A stretch of DNA of 64,000 bases from an uncultured Ruminiclostridium sp. (GTDB taxonomy: Bacteria > Bacillota > Clostridia > Oscillospirales > Ruminococcaceae): the NCBI GenBank assembly GCA_910579265.1, contig CAJTTE010000003.1:159058-223057 (forward strand), read 5' to 3'. Each line of letters opens with the position of its first letter. Position 1 is the stretch's first letter. Shown here piece by piece: positions 37,801 to 46,274 of this stretch. The translations under genes were made by a program, and so were the position numbers. Below the pieces are notes generated by a model that was given only the letters and a program-made list of their open reading frames with translations, was not told the DNA's origin and searched no databases.

Positions 37801-38964
37801 TTATTTTATGATGCGAACGCCCAGAACGGAATCTATAGCCTTGAATTTTTCTTCAAGTCCCGCCGTGCTGCCTTTAACATCAAGTACGGTATAAGCCACG
37901 TCCTTTTTGGATTTACTTTCCATATTTTCAATATTTATTTTCGCTTCAGCGGTAACGGCAGAGATTTTGTTAATAAGACCTTCCACATTTCTGTGAATTA
38001 TGCATACCTTTGCGTCTCCGGCCATTGACATAGAAACATTCGGTAAATTAACACTATTGGTAATATTGCCGTTTTCAATATAATCCATAAGCTCGTTGCA
38101 CGCCATAACCGCACAGTTATCTTCGCTTTCGGGAGTAGAAGCACCCAAATGAGGAAGGGCGATAACACCCTCGACACCGATAAGAGCGTCTGTAGGAAAA
38201 TCGGTCACATAAGCTGCCATACCGCCGTTTGTCAATGCTTCAATAACCGCTTTATCATCAACCAGATCGCCTCTTGCAAAGTTCAGGATACGGACATTCT
38301 TTTTCATGGAAGCAATAGTTTCGGCGTTAATCATATTTTTGGTTTCCGGCGTCAGCGGAACATGAATGGATATATAATCGCAGTTTTCAAAAATCTCCTT
38401 GTTGGACTTTACATACTTAACCTTTGTGGAAAGGTGAAGAGCGCCAACGACCGACAGGAAGGGATCCGCACCGTATACTTCCATGCCGAGATCCACAGCC
38501 GCGTTGGCAACAAGAGCACCTATTGCGCCCAAGCCGATAACTCCGAGCTTTTTTCCTTTTATTTCGGGACCCGCGAACTGGCTTTTTCCTTTTTCAACCA
38601 GTTTTCCGACCTCATCGCCCTTTCCTTTAAGCGTTTTAGCCCAGTCGATGGCAGCGGGAATCCTTCTGCTCGATATAAGAAGAGCGGAAAGAACAAGCTC
38701 CTTTACCGCGTTTGCGTTTGCGCCGGGGGTGTTGAAAACAACTATGCCCTTATCGCTGCATTTATCTATTGGGATATTGTTTGTGCCTGCGCCTGCTCTT
38801 GCAATGGCAAGGAGATTATCACCCAGTTCCATTTCGTGCATCGAAGCGGAGCGCACAAGTATGGCGCAGGGATCAGTGACCTCTTCTCCCACCTTATATT
38901 TGGTTTTATCCATTAAATCAGTGCCGCAGGCGGCAATTTTATTAAGAGTTTGTATATTATACAT
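37801..38964 (-). CDS. serA: D-3-phosphoglycerate dehydrogenase
   Basis: The 387-residue enzyme oxidises 3-phosphoglycerate to 3-phosphohydroxypyruvate, the first step of serine synthesis. The ATG at 38985 overlaps the AAAGGA ribosome binding site, so MYNIQTLNKIA at 38964 is the better start. Visible features: substrate domain with GAGTNNIP, NAD-binding GVIGLGAIG, catalytic Arg in LNFARGD, catalytic His in LPHLGASTPESEDN, and a C-terminal ACT domain (AKVCIIHRNVEGLINKISAVTAEAKINIENMES) that may bind serine. It follows serC by about 150 bases in the same operon. Confidence 0.95.
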   Translation of the reverse strand: MYNIQTLNKIAACGTDLMDKTKYKVGEEVTDPCAILVRSASMHEMELGDNLLAIARAGAGTNNIPIDKCSDKGIVVFNTPGANANAVKELVLSALLISSRRIPAAIDWAKTLKGKGDEVGKLVEKGKSQFAGPEIKGKKLGVIGLGAIGALVANAAVDLGMEVYGADPFLSVVGALHLSTKVKYVKSNKEIFENCDYISIHVPLTPETKNMINAETIASMKKNVRILNFARGDLVDDKAVIEALTNGGMAAYVTDFPTDALIGVEGVIALPHLGASTPESEDNCAVMACNELMDYIENGNITNSVNLPNVSMSMAGDAKVCIIHRNVEGLINKISAVTAEAKINIENMESKSKKDVAYTVLDVKGSTAGLEEKFKAIDSVLGVRIIK

Positions 38965-39113
38965 TTTAATAATTATTCCTTTCATGTCACGGAGCGCTTA
39001 TTGCCGTACCGATCGGACAGCGCGGTTTTTTTAAAAGTAACGCCTGATCCCGCCGGTTAAGAAAAAATATATTAAACACACTTTCGGTTTTATTTGCACT
39101 TCGTTCGGTAAAA

Positions 39114-40193
39114 TTAATTGTTTTTCTCAAAATCAGCCATAAATCTGACAAGGGCTTCACAGCCTTCTATAGGCATCGCATTATATACGGATGCTCTCAT
39201 ACCGCCTACGGAACGGTGTCCCTTGAGATTTACAAAGCCGTTTTTCTTCGCTTGTGCGACAAAATCGGCGTCAAGCCCTTCATTACCGGTAACAAACGGA
39301 ATATTCATAAGGGAGCGGTCAACACCCTGAACGGTCGCTTTAAACATCTTGCTGTTATCCAGAAAATCATAAATTATTCCGGCTTTCTTTTCGTTCAGCT
39401 CCTTCATGGCATTGAGTCCGCCCTTGCTCTTTATCCATTCCAGAACGAGACCGAGTATATATATAGCATAAGTGGGGGGGGTATTGAACATGGAGCCGTT
39501 ATCAACATGGGTTTTATACTGAAGCATTGTGGGAACCTTACTGTCCTCCGGGAACTCGCGCACAAGATCCTCCCGGATAATTACCACGGTAAGTCCCGCA
39601 GGTCCCATGTTCTTCTGGGCGCCCGCATATATAAGACCGAATCTGCTTACATCCACAGGCTCTGAGAGTATACATGAAGACATATCGGCAACCAGAGGAA
39701 CATTACCCGTTTCGGGCAGCGAAGGGAATTTTGTTCCGTAAATAGTATTATTAAGGCAGATGTGGAAATAATCCGCGTCTTTGTCAAATTTGCTGCTGTC
39801 CAGTTCGGGTATGTAGGAGAAGGTCTTATCCTTTGAAGAAGCAACTTCGTTGGCCGTACCGAATCTCTTAGCTTCTTTGTATGCCTTTGTAGCCCATTGT
39901 CCGGTTAATACGAAGTCAGCCTTTCCCTTTACCATAAGGTTTAATGGTATCATTGCAAACTGCATGGACGCACCGCCCTGAAGGAAGAGGACCCTGTAGT
40001 TTTCGGGTATGTTCATTACCTCGCGTAAGGACGCTTCACAGGAATCTATAATTGCCTGATATTCCTTTGAACGATGGGACATTTCCATTACCGACTGTCC
40101 CGAACTGCCGTATTCAAGCATCTCCTCCGCCGCTTTTTTAAGAACCTCTTCCGGTAGGATCGCCGGACCTGCACTGAAATTGTAAACTCTCAT
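39114..40193 (-). CDS. serC: phosphoserine aminotransferase
   Basis: The 359-residue PLP enzyme converts 3-phosphohydroxypyruvate and glutamate to phosphoserine and 2-oxoglutarate. It begins with NFSAGPAILPEEVL, contains FLQGGASMQFAMIPLNL, and has the PLP-binding lysine in YAGAQKNMGPAGL and the phosphate-binding HRSVGGMRASVYNAM near the end. GGAGG precedes the ATG. No serB (phosphatase) is adjacent. Transcription starts from a perfect consensus promoter, and no T-box was found in the ~110-base leader. Confidence 0.96.
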   Translation of the reverse strand: MRVYNFSAGPAILPEEVLKKAAEEMLEYGSSGQSVMEMSHRSKEYQAIIDSCEASLREVMNIPENYRVLFLQGGASMQFAMIPLNLMVKGKADFVLTGQWATKAYKEAKRFGTANEVASSKDKTFSYIPELDSSKFDKDADYFHICLNNTIYGTKFPSLPETGNVPLVADMSSCILSEPVDVSRFGLIYAGAQKNMGPAGLTVVIIREDLVREFPEDSKVPTMLQYKTHVDNGSMFNTPPTYAIYILGLVLEWIKSKGGLNAMKELNEKKAGIIYDFLDNSKMFKATVQGVDRSLMNIPFVTGNEGLDADFVAQAKKNGFVNLKGHRSVGGMRASVYNAMPIEGCEALVRFMADFEKNN

Positions 40194-40311
40194 ATGGTTG
40201 CCTCCAAATAAATTGCTGTATTGGGATGTGTTAATTCACTGTTCCCGGTTGCTTTTTCGAGTTAAGGCTTTAAACAGTTAAAGGATTAATGTCGAAAAAT
40301 CACTGTTTTTT

Positions 40312-40340
40312 ATTATACTTTAATTTACTAAAATTGTCAA
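40312..40340 (-). promoter_or_regulatory. perfect consensus promoter of serC-serA
   Basis: On the minus strand: TTGACA, 17 bases, TATAAT. Confidence 0.85.
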
Positions 40341-40422
40341 GGAGTAAAATTTAGTTTTTATAGATTTCCGGCATAGAAGAGCAGCCTTTTTTGTTAAATT
40401 CGGAAAAAATGCTTTCTTTAAC

Positions 40423-40451
40423 TTGTAATCGGGAGTATTGTGTGGTATAAT
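40423..40451 (+). promoter_or_regulatory. sigma-A promoter of parE
   Basis: TTGTAA, a 17-base spacer, TATAAT; divergent from the serC promoter. Confidence 0.65.
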
Positions 40452-40542
40452 TATTCGTAATTGCTTTTGACGGGAACGGACAAAAGTTTAATTATATCCC
40501 TGTTAATCAGGCAACTTATATTTTTATTTTACGGAGTTTCTG

Positions 40543-42537
40543 ATGGCAAACAACAATTATGGCGACAACAGCATAGTATCTTTAAAGGGCCCCGATCAGG
40601 TGCGCAAGAGACCTGCGGTCATTTTCGGATCAGACGGGATCGAAGGCTGCGAGCATTCGGTTTTTGAAATACTTTCCAATTCTATCGATGAAGCCCGCGA
40701 GGGATACGGAAAAAAGATAATAATAACGAAGTTTTTTGACGGATCGATTGAGGTGATCGATAACGGACGCGGAATACCGATCGATTATAATAAAAGCGAA
40801 GAAAAATATAACTGGGAGCTTGCGTTCTGTACATTATATGCCGGCGGCAAGTACAATAATAACGATGGAGACAACTATACCTTTGCGCTGGGTCTTAACG
40901 GCCTCGGTCTTTGCGCTACGCAGTTTTCATCGGAATATATGGAAGTAGTCAGCGATAATGGTACGTGGCAATACAGCCTGAGCTTCGAAAAGGGATTTAA
41001 TGTAACATTAAAGGAAAACGAAAAGGGATTCGTCAAAAGAAAATCCTCCGGAGTTACCGGTACAAGAACAAAGTGGAAGCCGGATCTGGACGTGTTTACT
41101 CAGATAGATATATCCGACGAATATTTTTTTGACGTATTAAGGCGTCAGGCTATTGTAAACGACGGACTTGAGTTTGTTTTCAGAAAAGAGACCGGAGACG
41201 GAACGTTTGAAGAGCATATTTTCTGTTATAAAAACGGTATCAATGACTATCTGGACGAAATTGCGGGAGACAGCGCCCTGACCGTTCCTCAGCATTGGCA
41301 GGGACAGAAGCAGGGTCGTGACCGAGAGGATAAGCCGGACTATAAAGTTAAATTTAAAGTAGCGTTTGTTTTTTCAAATAAAATAAGGCTGATCGAGCAT
41401 TATCACAATTCAAGCTGGCTCGAGCACGGCGGAAGCCCTGATAAAGCGCTTAGGCAGGCTTTTGTTTCTCAAATTGACGCTTACCTCAAAAATAACAATA
41501 AATACCAGAAAAATGAGAGTAAGATCACTTTCAGCGATATTGAGGACAGCCTCATTTTTGTTTCCTCAAATTTCTCTACTCAGACAAGCTATGAAAACCA
41601 GACAAAGAAGGCAATCAACAACAGGTTTATTCAGGAAGCAATGTCTGAATGGCTAAAACATAATTTAGAGATATATTTTATTGAAAATCCCGATGAGGCA
41701 GTAAGGATCTGCGAACAGGTGCTGGTCAATAAGCGATCCAGGGAAAATGCGGACAAGATGAGGCAAAATCTTAAAAAGAAGCTTGAGGGAAGCATAGACC
41801 TCAGCAACCGCGTTGAAAAGTTTGTGGATTGCCGCAGCAAGGATATAGGCAAGCGCGAGCTTTATATAGTGGAAGGCGATTCCGCAATGGGCGCCGTAAA
41901 GCTTGCCCGTGATTCGGAGTATCAGGCAATAATGCCGGTCAGAGGAAAAATTTTAAACTGTCTTAAGGCGGGATATGATAAGATATTCAAAAGCGAGATC
42001 ATTACAAACCTTCTTAAGGTGCTCGGCTGCGGCGTAGAGGTGGAAAGCAGAGCAAATAAAGAGTTGTCCAATTTCAGTATCGATAATCTTCGCTGGAACA
42101 AGATCGTTATCTGCACCGATGCGGATTATGACGGCTATCAGATAAGGACGCTTATTCTCACGATGCTTTACAGGCTTACTCCTACCCTTATACAAGAAGG
42201 TTATGTTTATATAGCCGAGTCACCTCTTTACGAAATAGAATGCAGGGATGATACCTACTTCGCTTACACGGAGAGTGAGAAAAACCGTATATTAAACGGG
42301 TTTGACGGTAAAAAGTATACCATACAGAGGTCGAAGGGTCTCGGTGAAAACGAACCTGAAATGATGTCTCTTACCACTATGAATCCGGATACAAGGAGAC
42401 TTATTAAGGTCATGCCCTCGGATATTACCGCTACTCAGGAGATGTTTGATATGCTGTTGGGGGACAATCTTGCGGCAAGAAAGGATTTTATTGCCAGATA
42501 CGGCAGCAGGTATCTGGATGTTATAGATGTAAGCTGA
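40543..42537 (+). CDS. parE: DNA topoisomerase IV subunit B (ParE-like)
   Basis: The 664-residue ATPase subunit of a type IIA topoisomerase drives strand passage. GHKL motifs: EILSNSIDEA with the catalytic Glu and Mg-binding Asn, VIDNGRGIPI, and a divergent glycine-rich loop GLNGLGLCATQFS where GyrB has GLHGVGAS. The TOPRIM domain has EGDSAMGA (usually EGDSAGGS), DADYDGYQIRTL and SKGLGENEPEM. It is paired with a ParC-type subunit and differs clearly from canonical GyrB, so I call it topoisomerase IV rather than gyrase; some Clostridia annotate this pair as a second gyrase. CGGAG precedes the ATG. Confidence 0.88.
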   Translation: MANNNYGDNSIVSLKGPDQVRKRPAVIFGSDGIEGCEHSVFEILSNSIDEAREGYGKKIIITKFFDGSIEVIDNGRGIPIDYNKSEEKYNWELAFCTLYAGGKYNNNDGDNYTFALGLNGLGLCATQFSSEYMEVVSDNGTWQYSLSFEKGFNVTLKENEKGFVKRKSSGVTGTRTKWKPDLDVFTQIDISDEYFFDVLRRQAIVNDGLEFVFRKETGDGTFEEHIFCYKNGINDYLDEIAGDSALTVPQHWQGQKQGRDREDKPDYKVKFKVAFVFSNKIRLIEHYHNSSWLEHGGSPDKALRQAFVSQIDAYLKNNNKYQKNESKITFSDIEDSLIFVSSNFSTQTSYENQTKKAINNRFIQEAMSEWLKHNLEIYFIENPDEAVRICEQVLVNKRSRENADKMRQNLKKKLEGSIDLSNRVEKFVDCRSKDIGKRELYIVEGDSAMGAVKLARDSEYQAIMPVRGKILNCLKAGYDKIFKSEIITNLLKVLGCGVEVESRANKELSNFSIDNLRWNKIVICTDADYDGYQIRTLILTMLYRLTPTLIQEGYVYIAESPLYEIECRDDTYFAYTESEKNRILNGFDGKKYTIQRSKGLGENEPEMMSLTTMNPDTRRLIKVMPSDITATQEMFDMLLGDNLAARKDFIARYGSRYLDVIDVS

Positions 42538-42873
42538 GTTCAGCACACAAAAGATGAGTTGACCGGCTTGTTTGATTTTAAAAAACAAGATCATTCGAAA
42601 AATTAAGCCGCAGTATTGCGAAAAAAATTTACTAAAGACCTTGGATATAAAGGCAGTATTAAGTATTAATATACTGCGGATATAAACGGCTTTTGATCAT
42701 CGGACGGGATGAAGCGGCAAAGCGAAACAATAAAAGCATGGCGCCGTTTTATTGAGAACAGCAGGAGAGACTGCCGTTATGGCAGCTCATGCTGTTGAAT
42801 TATGATTATCAGAATATATAAAATAATATAAATAATGGGTTTTCCATAGATTTTCAGGATACGGAGAAAAAAG
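42538..42873. other. gap between parE and parC
   Basis: 336 bases with no gene, and with no terminator that I can recognise, so the pair may still be cotranscribed. Confidence 0.4.
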
Positions 42874-45099
42874 TTGAAAAAGAACGGTAAAAAAGATTCT
42901 CAAAAAAACAGATCATTACCCAAAGCGTATATTGAGGGAGCCGGTATTGTAGCGGAAAAGCCTATTACGGATACGCTCGAGGAAAACTATATGCCCTACG
43001 CAATGAGCGTTATAGTTTCACGTGCGTTGCCGGAAATAGACGGATTTAAGCCTTCGCACCGCAAGCTCCTCTATACCATGTATAAAATGGGACTGCTTAA
43101 CGGAGCCAGGACAAAGTCGGCAAATATTGTAGGCCAGACCATGAGACTCAATCCTCACGGGGATATGGCTATATATGAAACAATGGTTCGCCTTACCCGC
43201 GGAAACGAAACCCTTTTGCATCCTTATGTTGACAGCAAGGGTAATTTCGGTAAAGCTTATTCAAGGGACATGTCTTTTGCAGCCAGCCGTTACACCGAGG
43301 CAAAGCTTGACAAGCTGTGCAGCGAAATATTTGCGGATATAGACAAGGATACGGTGGATTTTGTTCCCAACTATGACAATAGTATGACCGAGCCGTCGCT
43401 TCTTCCCGCAAAGTTTCCTTCCATACTTGTAAATAACAATATAGGCATTGCAGTTTCGATGTCCAGCAATATCTGTTCTTTTAATCTTACCGAGGTATGC
43501 GAAACGGCAATAAGTCTTATGAGAGATCCCGAGCATGATATTATATCTACCCTTAAGGCACCGGATTTCCCCGGAGGCGGGTTTATTCTCTATGATGAAG
43601 ATGAACTCAGAAAAATTTATGATACGGGAAGAGGGTCATTTAAGGTAAGGGCAAAGTATAATTACGACCCTGATTCCAACGTTATAGAGGTTACGGAAAT
43701 ACCTCCGACAACAACGGTAGAGGCTATAATCGACAGAATAGTTGATCTGGTGAAATCCGGGAAAATAAAGGAAGTATCAGATCTTCGGGATGAAACCGAC
43801 CTTTCCGGCTTAAAACTGGCGCTGGATCTTAAAAGACGTGTCGATCCGGATCAGCTTATGCAGAAGCTGTTCAGGCTTACTCCCTTACAGGATTCCTTTG
43901 CATGTAACTTCAACGTGCTTATCGGTGGTTCTCCGAGAGTAATGGGAGTAAGGGAGCTGCTGGGAGAATGGACTGAGTTCAGGATCTGCTGTATAAAGCG
44001 CAGAATTGCTTTTGATCTTTCGAAAAAGAGAGAAAAGCTTCATTTGCTGTTGGGTTTGCAGAAAATACTTCTTGATATTGATAAGGCTATAAAAATAATC
44101 CGCGAGACTTCCGAGGAGGCGGAGGTAGTTCCCAATCTTATGATCGGATTCGGAATAGACGAGGTTCAGGCGGAATATGTGGCGGAAATAAAGCTTCGCC
44201 ACATAAATAAGGAATATATTTTAAAAAGACTGGAAGAAATAAACGAGCTTAAGGGCGATATAGCGGATATGGAGGATACTCTGGAAAGTCCGCGCCGCAT
44301 TAAAAATATAATCATATCCGATCTGAGGGATATTATTGAAAAATACGGTCAGCCAAGGAAAACCCTTTTGTCCTATGATAGCGGGGATGATGCTGTCGTT
44401 ATTGACGAGGAACCGGATTTTGCCGTCAATGTATTTGTGACAAGGGAAGGATATTTCAAGAAAATTACCCCCCTTTCACTCAGAATGGGCGGAGATCAGA
44501 AGCTTAAGGAAAACGATGAGATAGTATTGGAGCAGGAGACTACCAATAAAAGCGATATGCTGTTTTTCACAAGCTCGGCTGTGGTATATAAAGCTAAATT
44601 AAGCTCATTTGATCAGACAAAGGCAAGCTCCATGGGCGATTATATACCTGCAAAGCTCGAATTCGACGGCGGTGAGAGTATAATATTTACCGCAGTTACC
44701 ACAGATTACAGTGAAACACTTATGCTTTTTTTCAGGAACGGGAAATGCGCCAAAATACCGCTTTCTTCCTATGAGACCAAAACAAACCGTAAAAAGCTGG
44801 CAAACGCTTTTAACGACGGTTCTCCTCTTGTGGCGGCGTTTGTAATAAACGGAAGCACCGACTTTTTGCTTCAATCGGAGGCGGGAAAAGTAATGATTTT
44901 TTCTTCCGATCTTTTGATGTCCAAGGCTTCAAGGGATACCCAGGGAGTACAGGTGATGAGGCTCACCAAATCTGCCCTGGCGATAGCTAAGATATGTACG
45001 GAAGGCAGTATTGAGAATCAGGAGGAATATATCGTAAAGAATATTCCTTCGGCAGGCAAGCCGGCGGATTTTAATGCCGGACAGATGAAATTTGAATAG
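42874..45099 (+). CDS. parC: DNA topoisomerase IV subunit A (ParC-like)
   Basis: The 741-residue DNA-cleaving subunit begins at TTG (42874), seven bases after ACGGAGA; the first ATG lies too far inside the conserved part. The winged-helix core contains YMPYAMSVIVSRALPEIDGFKPSHRKLLYTM, and catalytic Y140 lies in AASRYTE. In the quinolone-determining stretch NPHGDMAIYE, Met98 stands where E. coli GyrA has Ser83, and Glu102 where it has Asp87. The C-terminal domain has degenerate beta-pinwheel blades and no clear GyrA-box, in keeping with a topoisomerase IV. Confidence 0.88.
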   Translation: MKKNGKKDSQKNRSLPKAYIEGAGIVAEKPITDTLEENYMPYAMSVIVSRALPEIDGFKPSHRKLLYTMYKMGLLNGARTKSANIVGQTMRLNPHGDMAIYETMVRLTRGNETLLHPYVDSKGNFGKAYSRDMSFAASRYTEAKLDKLCSEIFADIDKDTVDFVPNYDNSMTEPSLLPAKFPSILVNNNIGIAVSMSSNICSFNLTEVCETAISLMRDPEHDIISTLKAPDFPGGGFILYDEDELRKIYDTGRGSFKVRAKYNYDPDSNVIEVTEIPPTTTVEAIIDRIVDLVKSGKIKEVSDLRDETDLSGLKLALDLKRRVDPDQLMQKLFRLTPLQDSFACNFNVLIGGSPRVMGVRELLGEWTEFRICCIKRRIAFDLSKKREKLHLLLGLQKILLDIDKAIKIIRETSEEAEVVPNLMIGFGIDEVQAEYVAEIKLRHINKEYILKRLEEINELKGDIADMEDTLESPRRIKNIIISDLRDIIEKYGQPRKTLLSYDSGDDAVVIDEEPDFAVNVFVTREGYFKKITPLSLRMGGDQKLKENDEIVLEQETTNKSDMLFFTSSAVVYKAKLSSFDQTKASSMGDYIPAKLEFDGGESIIFTAVTTDYSETLMLFFRNGKCAKIPLSSYETKTNRKKLANAFNDGSPLVAAFVINGSTDFLLQSEAGKVMIFSSDLLMSKASRDTQGVQVMRLTKSALAIAKICTEGSIENQEEYIVKNIPSAGKPADFNAGQMKFE

Positions 45100-45225
45100 T
45101 ATAGTCCTCTTTGTTTTACTAAAGAACATAAAGCCGCTCATCAAAACAAAAGCCGAACGGATATTTTCGGTGCCGGATCATTTGCCGCAGCTCCGATGTG
45201 CATCCAACCGTAGAAAAGGGAATTT

Positions 45226-45777
45226 TTATGTATCCGGATATGTTCCGATCAGCTGCACTTTAACATATATATAACGCTTTCCCGGTATGCTGTCAACGCC
45301 GGTAATCCTGTATTGCGTATTTCGGGCTAAAAGTATTTCTGGTTCGGTCCTTGTATGCTTAAGCTCTATATATGATCTTAAATCGATGTAGGAAACGGCG
45401 GGTGATGTTTCTATCTCAAGGATAACTCCTCCCGACGAGTACTTTTCGGCACACCGCAATTGATCCGAGGTCGAAGTATAGCTTTTCCACCTTAATCTTT
45501 TGCCTATTAAGCCTGTGATCCTTCCGATACTTTTAAGACCGAATTCCTCAGGGCTTGTGCCTCTGTAAAGAACGGCAAATTGAGCCCTTACGTCCGGAAC
45601 CATTCTTTCATCGATATTTTGTATAATTTTTTTAATCATATCTATTTTCCATTGTTCGAGGAGCGCTCCGTTAGGCAGGTATTCGCGTCTTACGCCTCTT
45701 ATTTTTCTCAGATAATGATTTACGGTTTTGTAATCCCCGTTTTTGTAAACCTTTATACCATGATTAGGGTTAGGCAT
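45226..45777 (-). CDS. stand-alone ADP-ribosyltransferase domain protein
   Basis: The 183-residue product looks like an R-S-E class mono-ADP-ribosyltransferase (ADPrib_exo_Tox type): Arg72 in VLYRGTS, the STS motif at 102-104 in KSYTSTS, and the catalytic ExE at 145-147 in TEPEILLARNTQYRITGV. Nearly the whole protein is the catalytic domain, after a ~60-residue helical N-terminus. No signal peptide or delivery domain is present, so it acts inside the cell or is delivered by something else. AAAGGAGA sits six bases before the ATG, indicating good translation. No evident immunity gene flanks it. Phage head-associated ART domains are an alternative relative. The target is unknown. Confidence 0.75.
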   Translation of the reverse strand: MPNPNHGIKVYKNGDYKTVNHYLRKIRGVRREYLPNGALLEQWKIDMIKKIIQNIDERMVPDVRAQFAVLYRGTSPEEFGLKSIGRITGLIGKRLRWKSYTSTSDQLRCAEKYSSGGVILEIETSPAVSYIDLRSYIELKHTRTEPEILLARNTQYRITGVDSIPGKRYIYVKVQLIGTYPDT

Positions 45778-45870
45778 TTAAAGTCTCCTTTCATTTTACG
45801 GCCTGTACTGTTAAATGATATGAGAGAAAATTCCGAATATGAATCAGCATGAAAAAGGGGATTGTTATTG

Positions 45871-46053
45871 GGATCTGCCTGAAAAGCCGCAAAATGCACA
45901 ATTTTTACTGGCTTCGGACGCTATCCGCATCAAGGGATGCCGATAGCTATCTCAAAGAGATAACTATAAAATATCATTGTATTACTCAGCTTTTTTCCTC
46001 CAAATCACCATGCTAATGTAATTGTAAATATTTGCTTTGTTTTCAGATGCTCC
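45871..46053. repeat. repeat family 4, copy 1
   Basis: A ~183-bp element with ends CTGAAAAGCCGCAAAATG and TTTGCTTTGTTTTCAGATG. It matches 55299-55483 (inverted) and 62105-62290, sharing inner pieces such as GATGCCGATAGCTATCT..AAGAGATAACTA. Confidence 0.75.
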
Positions 46054-46202
46054 ATGATTAAAATGCCGTGGGGCAGGATGATATTTTGATATTTTTTGAA
46101 TTATGGCGTATTTTTCTGTCGCTGCCATATTATTTTATTGCTTTGATGCTATGTGTTTTTTTAGTTGACCAAAAAATAAAAAACATCGGATGAAGATTTA
46201 TG

Positions 46203-46231
46203 TTGATATTTTTAAGAATCTATGATATAAT
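46203..46231 (+). promoter_or_regulatory. sigma-A promoter of fhs-tsaE-tsaB
   Basis: TTGATA, a 17-base spacer, TATAAT; 43 bases before the fhs start codon. Confidence 0.75.
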
Positions 46232-46274
46232 CAGATTATCATAAATTCATAGTTTTTTCACAGGGAGGAAAATA

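Noticed and set aside
38149..38916. 255-codon plus-strand frame opposite serA
   Set aside because: The minus strand encodes a complete D-3-phosphoglycerate dehydrogenase; the plus frame has no ribosome binding site or family signature.
40194..40311. T-box leader for serine in front of serC
   Set aside because: The ~110-base leader is too short and lacks a T-box sequence and a terminator/antiterminator pair.
40543..45099. The pair as the main DNA gyrase gyrB-gyrA
   Set aside because: The ATPase loop and TOPRIM motifs diverge from GyrB and the A subunit lacks a clear GyrA-box; topoisomerase IV fits better.
46054..46274. Folate or other riboswitch before fhs
   Set aside because: The promoter lies only 43 bases before the start codon, leaving no room for an aptamer.
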